DNA of 64,000 nucleotides from Brachypterus glaber (lineage: Eukaryota > Arthropoda > Insecta > Coleoptera > Kateretidae): assembly GCA_958510825.1 (NCBI GenBank), contig OY294047.1, forward strand, positions 38,517,229 through 38,581,228, written 5' to 3'. Positions 1-11,935 of this stretch are shown here, piece after piece. The notes under the pieces were generated by a model that was not told the DNA's origin, searched no databases, and saw only the letters and a program-made list of their open reading frames with translations. Every line of letters begins with the position of its first letter. Within the stretch, counting starts at the first letter, position 1. The position numbers and the translations under genes are program-made.

Positions 1-4
1 TTCT

Positions 5-49
5 GTTGAAAATGGGAGCTAACTTTCAAATTCCGACCTAGGATTCGGT
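5..49 (+). repeat. Dispersed repeat, copy 1
   Basis: This 45-bp stretch closely matches 12329-12373 in the same orientation, with only a few substitutions. Both begin GTTGAAAATGGGAGC and end in ATTCGG. Just downstream (63-84) the motif ACACCCGGTATACC is the inverse of ATACCGGGTGTT near 25740, which may be the terminus of another element. The family was not identified. Confidence 0.5.
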
Positions 50-763
50 TTTAGGTTAAAAAAACACCCGGTATACCTAATAATAACTATATATTTATTA
101 TTAGTCCAGTCAAATAATAAATGTAAATTGCAATAAATGTACACAGGCTGATATTTTAAAGGGTAGTAGTGGATGGTAACAGAACACTTCTGCGATATGC
201 GTAATGGGTGTCCGCTATCTGGATTTTTAGCATAATTATTTTAATTTTTTTTTGCCGAAAAAAGGATTAAATAAAAAATATATTTTGCAGACAATAATCA
301 ACATTTTATTGTAACAAGAAAAATTCCGGGTTGTGGGTATGACTAGTTTCATTTAAAACATTTCCATCCGAAGTATGCAAACGCCCTTGCAACAAAGAAC
401 GTCGTAATCTAAGCATTTCCAAAAAAAAATTATTTTTAACAGTCTTTTCCTTTCTATATATGAAATGTTTATAAACAGCGAGGTCTTTTCCTCTAGCACT
501 TTTCATTATTTAAGTCGACAAGACGATTCGTACTAAACTGATTATTAATCAGCGATTTATACAAATTAATCGATATAAATTAAAAAAAAATATACATAAA
601 AAAACTTAAACACAGATATATGGGTACATTTAGTAAACGTTCCACTTTATCAATAAAAATACAAACCAAAACCAAAACAAACCAAACCAAACTGCCATCA
701 ATCCCATGGAAAATCCTTACATAAAATAAAAATAATGTATAAAAATAGTAAAACGGTAAACGA

Positions 764-922
764 TTTTCGCTGTAAAAGTCATGCGCGGAAAGACCTTTCG
801 CGGTAATGAGCTGCGCGGTAAATGATATGCGCGGTAATAGTTGTCGCGGTAATGGTGATCGCGGTAATGAGCTGCGCGGTAATGGTCTTCGCGGTAATTT
901 TTTCGCTGTAAAGTCCGGCTCC
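764..922. repeat. GC-rich minisatellite, about 16-bp unit
   Basis: About nine imperfect copies of a 15-17 bp unit of the form CGCGGTAATGANCTG stand in tandem. The outermost units at both ends are the variant CGCTGTAAA, so the array is bounded by matching edges and ends in AGTCCGGCTCC. The CpG-rich unit contrasts with the AT-rich surroundings. No coding function is suggested. Confidence 0.75.
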
Positions 923-1738
923 TAATTTAAGGATTTATCTTCAACACTTGAATTTCTGCTAGAAAAAATATGATAATGTGAAAATATTAAAAAAAAAAAT
1001 GTAGAATCATAAAAGAATCATATTTGCACATACTGCTTATTTCTTTGACCGGTAAACAGGATAAAAAAAAGAAATATTATACATTAAAAAGCGCCTTAGT
1101 ATGGTGTTTATCTCTTGTTAGTTTTCAAGTGAAAGTTTGCAAATTTTGATTTACGATCTAACTTTGACTGCGTAAGCTTCCAAATCCTCGAACGGTATTT
1201 TTTCCAAGTCCTCTCATTTGCATAACCTATCCTTGACGACAAAAAGGCTAATACACCGTGAAAAAAAACTCAATTAAAATTCCATAACGTTTTGTTAAAA
1301 AAATCAGCAGCTTCTTTTAAGCTTGATGCTAAAAAGGCACAAAATCCCATGACTTTTTCTTGTCATTTAGCGTTTTTTTAGAACTGTGAGACTTTACGAG
1401 AAGTTGTATTAAATACTGGAAGATTTTGTATGTATGGAACGCCAAGCAATTTTAGTTACTGAATACAAAATGTCACAGTAACAATAACTTGTACTGTACG
1501 ACCACATCAAGGTTATGCTAGCGGGGCATTGGTAGCAGAAAGCATACGATTCCAATACACTTCATAGGCAACATAGCGCGACGTTGTCGATATAAAAATT
1601 TCTTAAACTGACCAAGGTTATTTTGTCGGATTTTACTTGTATTCAATCATTAAACTTCCTTGGGCTTTACAAAAACATCGCTTATTTAATATGGTAACAA
1701 ATTCTCAGTGTACATAACTTCTGGCGCTAGATCAAAAG

Positions 1739-1790
1739 ATAAAAAGATAGAAAAAAAAAGAAAGAGCGAGAAAGAGAGAGAGAGAGAAAA
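1739..1790 (+). repeat. Purine-rich simple repeat (A/G)n
   Basis: A low-complexity run of A and G includes an (AG)n core near 1772-1786, immediately upstream of a SINE copy. Confidence 0.8.
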
Positions 1791-1801
1791 CTTATTCCTA
1801 A

Positions 1802-2071
1802 TAGAGGCATAGCGTAGTGGCTAGCGCGTATGCATAGCAAGTCTACTATCGTGAGTTCGATTCTCACTGGCGCCGATTTGCCTTTTTCAGATAATTAATA
1901 ATTGAAATTTGGTGAAGGCGATAAGTGAAACGGACACTCCCTAGAAACTGGTTCGAAAGTCAGTATAAGCCGGTGGTTCCCTCTACTACTAGCCCACACA
2001 AGTCCTGGACTTAGGGGATGCTTAATTAAGTAGAATAGTACGAGGTTAAACAAACAAACAAACAAACAAAC
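1802..2071 (+). mobile_element. tRNA-derived SINE, copy 1
   Basis: The 5' part is tRNA-like. An A-box-like TAGCGTAGTGGC lies near 1810, and a B box GTTCGATTC near 1856 is followed by CACTGGCGCC. A non-tRNA body of about 190 bp follows, and the element ends in a (CAAA)n tail at about 2045-2071. A second copy lies in opposite orientation at 41766-42033 and matches through the promoter and body, which establishes a dispersed family. Transcription would be by RNA polymerase III and mobilisation by a LINE (family knowledge). No clear target-site duplication was found. Confidence 0.85.
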
Positions 2072-2073
2072 AA

Positions 2074-2668
2074 TATAAACTCCGCGCATTATCTATCTGA
2101 GTTGATGGTCATTTGTTTCTTGTTATTTGGTTGGCAGAATATATTTAGTTCCTTATGTAAGGTTTTCATCTTGTTTAAAAATTATTGTCAATCAAGACAT
2201 TATTTTGACATTTATAAAAAAATCCAAACAATTTGCTTTAGCAAGAAGAAATAACAAGAAAAGTGCATAAAAAGAAAACTAAAGCATCAATCTATAAACA
2301 TTTTGTTTAAATGAAGTAATATAATGCAGTGCTCTATAAATTTTTGAAGTAAACACTATAACAGAGAATTTTTTGGTTAAAATAATACTGGTCCGTAATT
2401 TTATTCAGGTAATGTTAAATTTAAGTTTATAATAGCACTTTATGAATAAAAACTTACTTTTATTATAATTTTGAACAAAGTTTTACTTTTTAAACAGATT
2501 TTGTTATTATTTGTAAGACGTAAAATGACAGTCAATTTAACCTAAATGTTAAAAATTATCAAAAGCACAATGGGCTACAAAAATATTACTAAAAGTCATT
2601 TTTAAACCACTAATCATAGCTTCCTTGATCCAATTTGTTACTCAGATAGATAATGCGCCGAGTATATA
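2074..2668. mobile_element. Inverted-repeat element, about 595 bp
   Basis: Near-perfect inverted repeats of about 29 bp lie at 2074-2102 and 2640-2668; both contain GCGCATTATCTATCTGAG or its reverse complement. The interior is AT-rich with no ORF. The left end abuts the SINE tail, so the SINE may have landed at its edge. It is probably a non-autonomous DNA element; no target duplication was resolved. Confidence 0.55.
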
Positions 2669-2687
2669 TTAGTCACTAAATGACACC

Positions 2688-3625
2688 AAAGGAGGGTATC
2701 GCATTTTGGGCTAAATCGCATGCAACGATAAGACTCTACATGCTTATAGATACATAAAAAATAAATACTTAGCCAAAATATCAGCCCTTTTTACATCCCG
2801 GAACATACTTTAACTAATTATTTTAATTACGAATTTTAGCATATTCAATGTACGATTTAGCAACATTGCACGAAGCTTCAAGTGTCAGATGTCATCTCGT
2901 CAAAATAAAAATAAATTTGCACATTAACTACTACAGTGGGAACAAAGGAAAAGGTCTGCGTTTTGTTCACTGCTCTTAACTATAAAATTAAAATATTTTG
3001 TTATGTTTTATTAGTTTTTCGGATTTAATATTTTTTTTATTACAACAAAATTTTATTATTGATTTTATCTTGTAATTCAATGTGTAATTAGTCTGGACTT
3101 TTGTGACTAGTTTCTTAAGTTTCAGTACGATTATGGAGTTATTTTTGAGGTATTTATACTATAATAACAATGTAAGCAAACCAGCAGCTTCAACGTTATA
3201 GTGCGATAACCCAAAGCATTAGTTCCATGACAGTGTTATCCAAGACAAGCAATTTAATGTGGCTTTCAACATGTTAAATTAGTTTATTTCCATGATATGA
3301 TTTAAAACTAGATTATGAAAAAGTTACACATACACTTTTAACTTCTAATATTAATTAAAAGTATGTATTTAAAAATAAATATATTTAATTAATATTGTAC
3401 AGTGTTTTTATTATACATACTGCCTAAATGTGTTTATGTTGGTTTTTAGATAAACAAAAAATATTGCTTTTTTTCAATATGTCACATTTAGCGCAAGAAT
3501 AATGCGATATTGTCGGGTTTACGATAACAAATAATTCCTGAGTTTTTTTTTTCATTTTGTTCTTTATTGACAAATATAATAAAAACGAATTTTTCTTATT
3601 TAGCCCAAAACGATACCCTTCTTTT
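2688..3625. mobile_element. Non-autonomous DNA transposon with 28-bp TIRs
   Basis: The arms at 2688-2716 and 3598-3625 are inverted copies, reading AAAGGAGGGTATCGCATTTT and then GGGCTAAAT on the left. The subterminal part (TGCTTATAGATACATAAAAA followed by GGAACATAC) resembles 33231-33355, so the family has at least one more, degenerate member. The 938-bp interior has no transposase-like ORF. The superfamily could not be assigned. Confidence 0.6.
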
Positions 3626-5388
3626 ATATTGTATTGTTATATTTTAGTTTTAATTTATTTAGTTTAAATCTTGTACAACTTCACCTTAAAAGATACTTAA
3701 ATTCAAATAAATCGTTATTCCATTGCAAAATTTATCGCTTAGACCTCCATTCTTGTTTCATTAATTCTATTCATTTGCACCGAAATACAAACAACGAAAC
3801 AACAAAACTACAACTGACGCTTTTCCAATTTAAATATTCTGAATGACTTCATAATAAAAACAAACGAAGTTCGATAAAAACGCACCTTTATAACAAAAGC
3901 GCATCTGCATATATCGCCATAAATTATAAAACATGAAAGGCCCCAGTAGGCTGTGATGGTTGTCGGTCGGTAAAAAAGGGGTTGATGCCGGCAACGGAGG
4001 AAAGAGCAAGAGCCATGGGTCAAGGGATTCGAAATAATTGAATTCCGAATGGAATGCGGCAAATTATATACCACCAAATCGGTTTGCAATTGTTTCTTGT
4101 CTTGGTTTTGTCTTTATTTGAAATACCTACCAAGGATTAAAAAAAAATATATCATTTATTTTAAAACTTTTATTTAAGTTTTACTATTATTTTAGAAATG
4201 TTTTAATCAATTTTATAAATCTGTTTTTTAAATAATTTTATTTGAGAGTGGTTCCATAAATTATCGCCCTACGCCAAAAGCTTGACCTCTTGAATTTCGC
4301 TACAAATTACGGAGTTCAATAATCTACATCTTTGAATTTTAAAACAAACTTTATAATTTTTTTTTGGATGCATGAAAAATAGTTCTATTTTTACATATAC
4401 AAAAGTAGCTTTTAGTTTTACATTTTAATGACCTTTTTTATTTGTAATTTTAGGACCAAATTAATTAACTATATTGAATTGAATACTCTAATAGAAGATC
4501 AATAAACTTATTCAAAGTAAGAATCAGATTTGGGTACTGGGTTAGATTCAGATCAGAATGGGTACCTACTACCCTTCGGCTAGCCTGGGTAAATATTAAA
4601 TTAATTTATGGTTGAAAGTTTATTACTAAATATCTTTGGTTTTTAAAAAAGTCGACATTTTAAAATTAACAGAATTTATTAAATTTTGATACCAAAAGTA
4701 TTAGAAATTCTAAAAGATTTCATTTTATGGTGGCTTTAACAAAAAAAAATTAAATAAAACCTTTGATATGCAATATAACATTCAGTCCTAAAGAACCTTG
4801 AATCCATGAAGTTGTCTTGTTTTAAATACTTGTATTAATTAACTTTTGTTTTAGGAGATGTATATCTCAGCCTCGTTTCCTATCCAAAAGAGTCCAAATA
4901 TTTATTTCAACACTTATATTGCTTTTACTAAAAAAATAAACTCTAAATTCACAAGTTACAAAAATTTAGTTGTTCTACAAAAATTATTTTTTTTATCGCT
5001 TAGGTAATTGAAATTAAGTTTTGTACAAAAACTTATTCAACTTTTATAAAATATGCATAGCATGTATTGAATGACTATTAACACTTGCTTATCTTGAATT
5101 AGAAAAAAGGCGTAATGAATACTGATATTTCTTATCAATGTAAATAGATAATTTATCATTGTTAATGACATCTAATGGCATAGTATTTCCAATAATTATC
5201 AAAGGCCTATACGAATAATATTATCAAAATTCTCTAACTAATTCATAATAAATAAGCTATAGCTAGGTTTTCATATACTGACTGACTAATGCTTTAATTC
5301 TTATTACTATATTTATTATTTATAAATAAATATTAGACTGGTGAAAAAAATATTACACAGTCGACCGTGTAGACCTGAATTGACACGG
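3626..5388. other. AT-rich stretch without a recognisable gene
   Basis: Only chance ORFs are present, none with family motifs. The part near 3940-4030 is somewhat richer in GC but shows no domain in any frame. Confidence 0.5.
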
Positions 5389-5470
5389 AATCGTGTTAAA
5401 TTGTGTAAAAATGTGCAACATTAACACCGTTTTTCGTAAAATTTACATCATTTTACACATTTTAACACGT
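5389..5470. repeat. Imperfect palindrome
   Basis: GTGTTAAATTGTGTAAAAATG is answered by an inverted CATTTTACACATTTTAACAC about 30 bp later. It is probably a degenerate MITE or short foldback. Confidence 0.4.
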
Positions 5471-5850
5471 TTTTTATCAGTGTACCCTGACCAAAAGTAT
5501 ACATAAATACAATAAACAGTAGGAAAGACTTTAAAGCATTTTTTAGTGAACATTTTTTTGTGACAATAAACAAAGTTTATTGAATATTAATAATACATTG
5601 TTTAGTACTAACATTTTTTGATTTAAAAAAATATATATAACTTTTTAATTCCATTTTGATAAAAAATAAACTAATGAATTGAATATATAATTTTTTATTT
5701 CGTGATAGTTTTTAATTAAAACACGATTTTTATTTCTGTTGCTAATGAGTGATTTATTTTATAAATGTAGCTATTAATCTTTCACTCAAGTAGAATTTTT
5801 AACAGAAAAGTGATAAATTTACTTATTTTTTTTTTTCAAAACTATACTAT

Positions 5851-6175
5851 AAAAAAATAGCTTTAATATTTACTTAGTTTTCTTTAATATGAAAAATGCA
5901 TTTTAATAATGATTTCTAAAGCAGCAACAAAATTTCATGGATAATTAAAATCATCCATAACTCCAGTATTGGCAAAGATGTCTACCCTGTATTGTAGGTG
6001 TATTCTCGCAAATAAAAAAATAGCTTTAATTTTACTTAGTTTTCTTTAATATGAAAAACGCATTTTAATAATGATTTCTAAAACAACAACAAAATGCCAT
6101 GGATAATTAAAATCATCCATAACTCCAGTATTGACAAAACTGTCTACCCTGCATAGTAGGTGTATCCTCGCAAAT
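5851..6175. repeat. Tandem duplication, 163-bp unit
   Basis: Unit 1 (5851-6013) and unit 2 (6014-6175) align almost without gaps. Both start AAAAAAATAGCTTTAAT and end in CTCGCAAAT, with roughly 90% identity by eye. This is a recent local duplication; neither unit has an ORF. Confidence 0.9.
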
Positions 6176-6349
6176 TTTAAAATCAAATAAATGTTTTATA
6201 TTTTGTCAGACAATAGGCGGCCATTTATCAATCTCGAAATATTTAATTAAAACATGCGGACAACGGATTTCATAAAGATTTATGTGTTTCAAAGCGACGG
6301 TGTTGCAAAATTGATTTAATTAAAATTTTGTCACCCTCTCGCCCGCTAT

Positions 6350-7165
6350 AAATTTTCGCACCTTTAAAAACTCCCCGAATCATTGTCTAGATACAGAGTT
6401 TTATAAAGCAGACCATGGCCTATCTCATAAAACCTTTTTAGATGTTTTTAAACCCCTGTGCTGTTTAAAAAATATGCATTTGGTCGTTTAAGCAAAAACT
6501 ATGATATCTTCATATGGTCATATGTTTGGCTAAACTTTTGTTATTTTAGAAGTGCCCGAATTATCATCTAAACTTTGTTTGGTTACTTTGTTACTTTGTT
6601 GCCCTTAAAACTAATCATACCTTTATCTTAGGTTGAAAATATAAATATAAAATTTACTGGGCAGTATATTTCTACCATGATTATTATAAAATTGCTTCCG
6701 ATTTTTCTTGTTTTTGTAAAGATAGATTAAACCTAGATCATGTTTTTTGTTTATAAAAAGGTTTCTTTACAATACTGCTTTTTTGCAGTAACCACTGCGT
6801 TATTGCTCATATTTCACTAGATTTTCCCAAGAGAATCAATAAAACACGGTCTTGTCAAAATATATTTGTATAAAACTATATCCTTTTAAAAAAATATATT
6901 TATTTTATTTTGTTGCTACTAAAACCCAACATCCAATACAAGTTTTGGCTTTAAGAAGCTTATTTTTATAAAAAATTGTTATTCTTAGGTTGGTTTTAAT
7001 AAATTTTATTTTGCACTTAACATGATCATAGTAAGGTTAGGTTTATAATAAATCTTAGTTTAAAATAAAGGATTAAGAAAGCAATTATATTACATTAGCA
7101 TTTTTAAAAAAACTCACCTGAATCATTGTCCTAATCTATCTTATAAAACCGCTTTCGTCTTCTCA
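6350..7165. repeat. Region with a diverged repeated segment
   Basis: The segment around 6357-6412 (TTTAAAAACTCCCCGAATCA) recurs as a diverged copy at about 7098-7152 (TTTAAAAAAACTCACCTGAA). The second copy contains, on the minus strand, a good splice-donor match (CAG|GTGAGT at 7115/7114), but every frame of the adjoining sequence has stops. No gene is supported. Confidence 0.35.
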
Positions 7166-7733
7166 TCATTTTGCAACCAAAACGAAAAAACAAGCGATTT
7201 TAAAATTGTCACACCATACGAACTAATACGTAACACGGAAACAAGCAAAACAATCTCACATTTGTAAGGTTAATGTCACTAACATCGCGTGGTCACCGTA
7301 GAACTGTCCACCACTGATCAACAACATCAAGAAACCTACTTGTCATTATTCAGATGTTTTTTCAACGTATGAACGGTTAACAGGTACACTGATTATCAGT
7401 TTAATCATTACAACGTTATTGTTAACGTTGATTCAACTTTGTTATTCCCCTCCATGATGCGATTCAATAAACAATTACAGATCAGACTGGTTGATTTTTT
7501 ACAGTCTTGGGACAGAACACGGTTATTAGCTTGACATCTATATAACGTTTGTAAGACGACCAGTTTTTCTTATACAGTCATTGATTTGTATCATCGGTTT
7601 GTGTCTGGAATGACAAATCACTTTATAAAATGTGCACCACAAATCTCTTTTATTTTTACTTTTTTTTAGTTTGTTTTTTGTATTATTTTTACCCTGTTTT
7701 ATTTAATTTGTATTTTATTTACAATTTTTTCAG

Positions 7734-7919
7734 TTAGTGGACAGTGTGTTTCGCGAAAACCGGACAACGGAAACTTTAGCAAAGGAAAGATCGGCAAGCA
7801 AACGAGTTTGGTACTGGAATGATGCTGTTTGGAGCGTCGCCGATAATCTAGCACTTGTGTGTGAAAAGCGCCGCGACGCTCTTGCTCATGCGTCTCGCGA
7901 AATACAACAATGGCATTAG
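7734..7919 (+). CDS. Possible terminal coding exon, unrecognised protein
   Basis: A pyrimidine-rich tract ending TTTTTTCAG gives a strong 3' splice site at 7733/7734. An open frame of 61 codons follows to TAG at 7917-7919. The peptide is hydrophilic and probably helical, with a W-rich part (VWYWNDAVWSVAD) and a charged C-terminus (CEKRRDALAHASREIQQWH). GC content is far above the flanks, as expected of conserved coding sequence. There is no ATG, so it would be an internal or terminal exon. No family was recognised. Alternatives are a non-coding RNA exon or a fragment of a transposon gene. No partner exon on this strand was identified. Confidence 0.35.
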   Translation, partial: LVDSVFRENRTTETLAKERSASKRVWYWNDAVWSVADNLALVCEKRRDALAHASREIQQWH

Positions 7920-8464
7920 AAATATTCGGAGGCGTTTTGTGTTTATTCCCCGAACATATCTAGCGAACTGTCGGTCCATGTCCATGTTTTTCTCTACGCT
8001 TCTATTGAATCATTGGATTACGTAGTCCCCGAGAGTGAAAACTAAAGTTTTCTGTACTAAATAGCAATTTAATTCTTCACATTCAATGGTAAACTCTCCA
8101 CAGTGGCAAATATATATTGTTTTACTTTGAAAAAATATTATTTTCTTTCACAGTTTTTGATTTAGATTTTGGACAGTAAGGATTCCAAAATCTGTAGCAC
8201 TCTTGATTTCAAATTTTCCACTTGCCAAATTAGTTCCTAATTTTGTTATACTAATATACAATATCATAAACTAAGTTTATTTAATTATCTAATATTTATA
8301 TTAATAAACAATAATTTTCTTTTACGTTTTTTTTTATTTCTTTGGTCATTTAAATGTTTTGGACAGTAATTCTTTCTGGATTTTCAAATATAGGATACTT
8401 TTGTTTTTTTTTTAAGTTTATAATATTGTAATACTAAGTTATTTATGGCCTAAAAAGTTAACTT

Positions 8465-8560
8465 ACTCCCAGTCACTCTGGAGTTGGGATCCGCACTCCT
8501 GGAGTTAATAACCAATCAACTAGACCATTAGTTATAGGGATTGGGAAATTATTCAATTTC
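8465..8560 (-). mobile_element. tRNA-like SINE fragment
   Basis: Read on the minus strand, GGTCTAGTTGATTGGTTA resembles a tRNA D-arm/A box, and AGTGCGGATCCCAACTCC resembles a degenerate T-arm region. No complete cloverleaf can be folded. It is likely a decayed tRNA-derived SINE. Confidence 0.35.
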
Positions 8561-8734
8561 AGTTAGGAAGTATTTGCTTCCCTCAAAAAACTGCAACTAC
8601 AACAACAACTAAATCCAAATTATCCAGTTTTTGGAGGAGTTGGAAAATCATTAGTTCTAATTTTTTGGCCTTGCCATCCTCTCAAAAATAATGTTTAGCG
8701 ATGGCTTGTCAAAATAATCTAAATTAAAAATGAT

Positions 8735-9000
8735 TAGGTATTATTTTCCGTCAAAAAAATCTGGCTATCAGTCTCTCTGTCTGTGTGTCCGGGAAATATA
8801 TGACCACGATAACTCAAGAACGCTTCGAGCTACAGACTTCAAAATTGGACCACAGGTTAAATATCCAAAGTTCTAGTCTGGGATTGTTTTTGGTAAAAAT
8901 CGGGGTGGGGTAAGGGGGTAAAATGAGGTAAAAACAATTTCTTCAATATTCTTTTTACAAAAAAATAAACTTTTTTGAGAAATTTTTTATTTTTATTTTT
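8735..9000 (+). repeat. Dispersed repeat family R1, copy 1
   Basis: It contains GTCAAAAAAATCTGGC, a CTGTCTGTGTGTCCGGGAAA block, CACGATAACTCAAGAACGCT, then GGGGGTAAAATGAGGTAAAA. It aligns over about 250 bp with the reverse complement of 54745-55025, and more loosely with 34140-34400 and 60845-61095. Family identity is unknown. The minus-strand ORF within it is fortuitous. Confidence 0.7.
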
Positions 9001-9059
9001 TTTCTCAATGTTTTTCGTTTTCATATTTAATGAACCTAGCCCTTTAGGGGAAAGTATTA

Positions 9060-10630
9060 TTTTGTTGGAACACACACGCGAAGAAACACTAATTGTTGGC
9101 ATAAACCTAAATTTATTCGGATTTCATTAATATGTGATTATACAGTACAGAAACATTGCTTAGACTGGTAGCCGAAGTTCTTAGGCAAAAATTTTAGATA
9201 TATAAGGTTCCTCTACTATATTTTTTAAGTTATTTTCTTAAAGCTGATAAACAGCTAAAATTTATGATAGACTTATTAGATTATAACTATTAAAAACCGT
9301 TTATCACCTCCAGAAAAAGAATCCATCGTTGATTGGGCAATAATTTCTCACTAAAGCAATAATTTTTCACTTTGAATAGCACTATGAAGTAGTTAGAACG
9401 CATGCGCCGCTCAACAAATCAAACTTTGGACTAAGATAGTGCTACAATATGTTACCCAGCAGACGAGTGCGATTACATGTTTGAGAAGAAAAAAAGATGC
9501 AAGTCGCTAGGTAGATTATTCCATTGTAATGTGAAATAGTAAGAGTAGAACCGATTTTGGAGCACTTCGAAATTTTTTGTTTATGCTAACAATTATCAAT
9601 ATTTCGCCTGTGTGTGGCAGCAGTATTTTTTAGTATATAATTCTATTTGTTATTAAACTTGGAATTGATTGGTTTTAAATTTAGATTTCAGATAAAAAGC
9701 ATTTGAGATTTTTTTTTTGTTTTTTTGTCATACTGTTCTAGAATAAGAGCTACGAAGAGTGTAATAACACCAAATACCTAGATTATTTACCATTTCTGAA
9801 ATAGAAAGTTATGGTCACAATAAAGTTTTCGCACTTTTTTTTGTTTTCAATTGAATCCTTACCCAATTCTGTCTTAAACACCTGCCCATCGATTTCTAAT
9901 TTTATTCATGTACAATAACACATAGAACCTATGTTTCTAATTAAATTTATTGGTGTTCAAAAAGAATATTGTCTTTTAAAAAAACAATTATAATTGAGCA
10001 TTAAATTACATTCCTAATTTATTAATTAATTAATGTTTTTTAGAAAAATTAATAATCTATTATTAGAAAAATCTACATTTAAATAGTATATTTTAAGAAC
10101 ATCATAAATCCACCTACAGAATCTTTAGGAAAAAATAAATAATTATAATTTTTCTTGTGTACTACACAGCCACCATAGTAATCTGTCTGGGCGTATACAA
10201 GAATAGTTTCTGTGAACTTATGATGTTTTTGAAATATTCAGTTCAATTGGGCTTAAAGCGATCATCTATTTTAAATAAATTTGGTTTGGATGATTTGAAG
10301 AGATATAAGAACGCTGCAGGAATAATATAAAGGAAGATACGTAAGAAGATGGTGTCGTAATTTAAGTATTGAAATTTTTTGGATAGAGAAGAGTAGCTAT
10401 TATAGTGAAGATTATATTATATTATTAGTAGTCATTTGACAATAAATGTCAGGTCAATTTTTTAATTATTTTTGTTAATAAAAATTATTCTAAGAAGCAA
10501 AATTATTTTTGAAATTATGTTTTGGACTTGGAGAAGAAGAGAATCTGTTGAAATGGAGGTGAAGCGCGGTAGAAGGGATTTAAAAATGTTATGCGAAACC
10601 TTAACTTTTGAAAGTATATTTTTTTTCAAA
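9060..10630. other. AT-rich stretch without a recognisable gene
   Basis: No ORF with family motifs, no long inverted repeat and no strong splice-site pair were found. Confidence 0.5.
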
Positions 10631-10634
10631 ATTA

Positions 10635-10684
10635 ATGGAAAGCCCCTAGCACAAGCCAAAAGCTTATTTGGGTGGGCTCTCCAT
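10635..10684. repeat. Short hairpin repeat, copy 1
   Basis: ATGGAAAGCCCCTAGCACAA is closed by TGGGTGGGCTCTCCAT. A second copy lies at 18323-18372. The overlapping short ORFs on both strands owe their existence to this hairpin. Confidence 0.5.
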
Positions 10685-10746
10685 GCTTATGTAATATTTT
10701 GCAAGAAATAAACTATAAAACTATAACTATAATCTTCGGTTAATTA

Positions 10747-11170
10747 CACAGGTTTACAAAAAAAAAGTCAGGACTATTTGACCGGACTTTTTGGTATTCC
10801 TAGGTATTTTGGCGCTCTGAATCAGATCCCGGGGTCAGTTTTGCCCCATGACGTCAGGAAAACGAGATTTCAAGGTCATTTGGAGGTCAAAATGGTGATT
10901 TTTTGGGAGCGGCCCCGGGACAACATCTCAACGTTCAGAAAGTATTCAAGACCTACACAGTTACCCGTGAAGTTAACAGGTCGCTTGAGATATTGTCGCG
11001 GGGCCGCTTCCAAAAAATCACCATTTTGACTCAAATGACCTTGAAATCTCGTTTTCCTGACGTGATGGGGCAAAACTGACCCCGGGATCTGATTCAGGGC
11101 GCCAAAATACCTAGGAATACCATAGTCCGGTCAAATAGTCCTGACTTTTTTTTTTTTTTGTAAACCTGTG
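10747..11170. mobile_element. Palindromic MITE, 424 bp, TTA target duplication
   Basis: The two arms (10747-10920 and 10995-11170) are nearly perfect reverse complements separated by a loop of about 75 bp. The ends read CACAGGTTTAC and GTAAACCTGTG. Identical TTA trinucleotides (10744-10746 and 11171-11173) flank the element, as for PIF/Harbinger transposons (TWA targets, family knowledge). GC is near 50% against very AT-rich flanks. Both ORFs in it are palindrome shadows. A transcript would form a long dsRNA hairpin. Confidence 0.85.
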
Positions 11171-11737
11171 TTATCTATCTTAAATTCTTGTAAACAATAG
11201 ACTAAACTAAACTAATCATACATTAACATTAAAATCTTATCTTAACTAATCTTAAAATTAATATAAAAATGTATATTAATATTTAAATATTTTCCTAATT
11301 TTAAAGTTTCGCTAAATAATTATTTTTAATAGAACTTCAATATCCAGATATACTTTAAATAATTATTATCCACAAATTCCAAGTAAAATCTAATTTATTT
11401 AAACAAATATAAAATCAATAACTTTCTTAAAGGAAATAAATTAAGCTTATATTTAATTTTACTTTAAATTAATAAAAAAATAATATTATTTAATAAAGTC
11501 TTAATTTTAAAATATCACTTAATATTAATAGAAAAAGTAAAATATATTGTCGAATATTAAAATAATTTTTAAATATTCAAAATATTTTTAACTGTTTCAG
11601 TTTATATTTCAGACACGCAATGATTTCTTCTTTCAATTAAAAGCTTGTTTTTCTTTTGCCGTTTTCTGCTTTTAAATAGGCTTAATATTAAAAAGTGTGT
11701 TTGTTTTCTTAGCGTTTTTAGAGTGTGATATATTTAA

Positions 11738-11935
11738 AAAGGTCATAAATGTCAGATAAAATATATTTTTCGAATAACGGACGATGCGTCGTTTGTGAAA
11801 TTTAAGGAAGTTAAAACGGATCGAAGAATGAAAGCTTTACGATCAATGCTGACAGCTTTAGATTCTAGCCGTATCAGCCGTTTCAGAGACGATACGATTC
11901 ATTTTATACGTGTTTCGCAACTAACAAAAATCTAA
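11738..11935 (+). CDS. Unrecognised ORF, possible exon remnant
   Basis: An open frame of about 65 codons without an early ATG ends at TAA 11933-11935. Its C-terminal half (MKALRSMLTALDSSRISRF) looks protein-like, and local GC is raised. In another frame, ATG at about 11750 opens a short peptide with a CVVC motif that stops after 18 codons. No family was recognised. It may be an old coding remnant or chance. Confidence 0.2.
   Translation, partial: KGHKCQIKYIFRITDDASFVKFKEVKTDRRMKALRSMLTALDSSRISRFRDDTIHFIRVSQLTKI

Noticed and set aside
306..506. Short minus-strand ORF of 66 codons
   Set aside because: Low-complexity, with no domain, start context or splice signals; typical chance ORF in AT-rich DNA.
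769..918. CRISPR-like array
   Set aside because: Units of 16 bp without unique spacers in a eukaryotic context; it is a minisatellite.
1895..2089. Minus-strand ORF across the SINE
   Set aside because: It is the antisense of the SINE body and its CAAA tail, not a gene.
7105..7165. Minus-strand splice donor CAG|GTGAGT as part of an exon
   Set aside because: All three frames upstream of it have stops and the pyrimidine tract is poor; the segment belongs to a local diverged repeat.
10778..11073. Two ORFs on opposite strands
   Set aside because: They are mirror images produced by the 10747-11170 palindrome.
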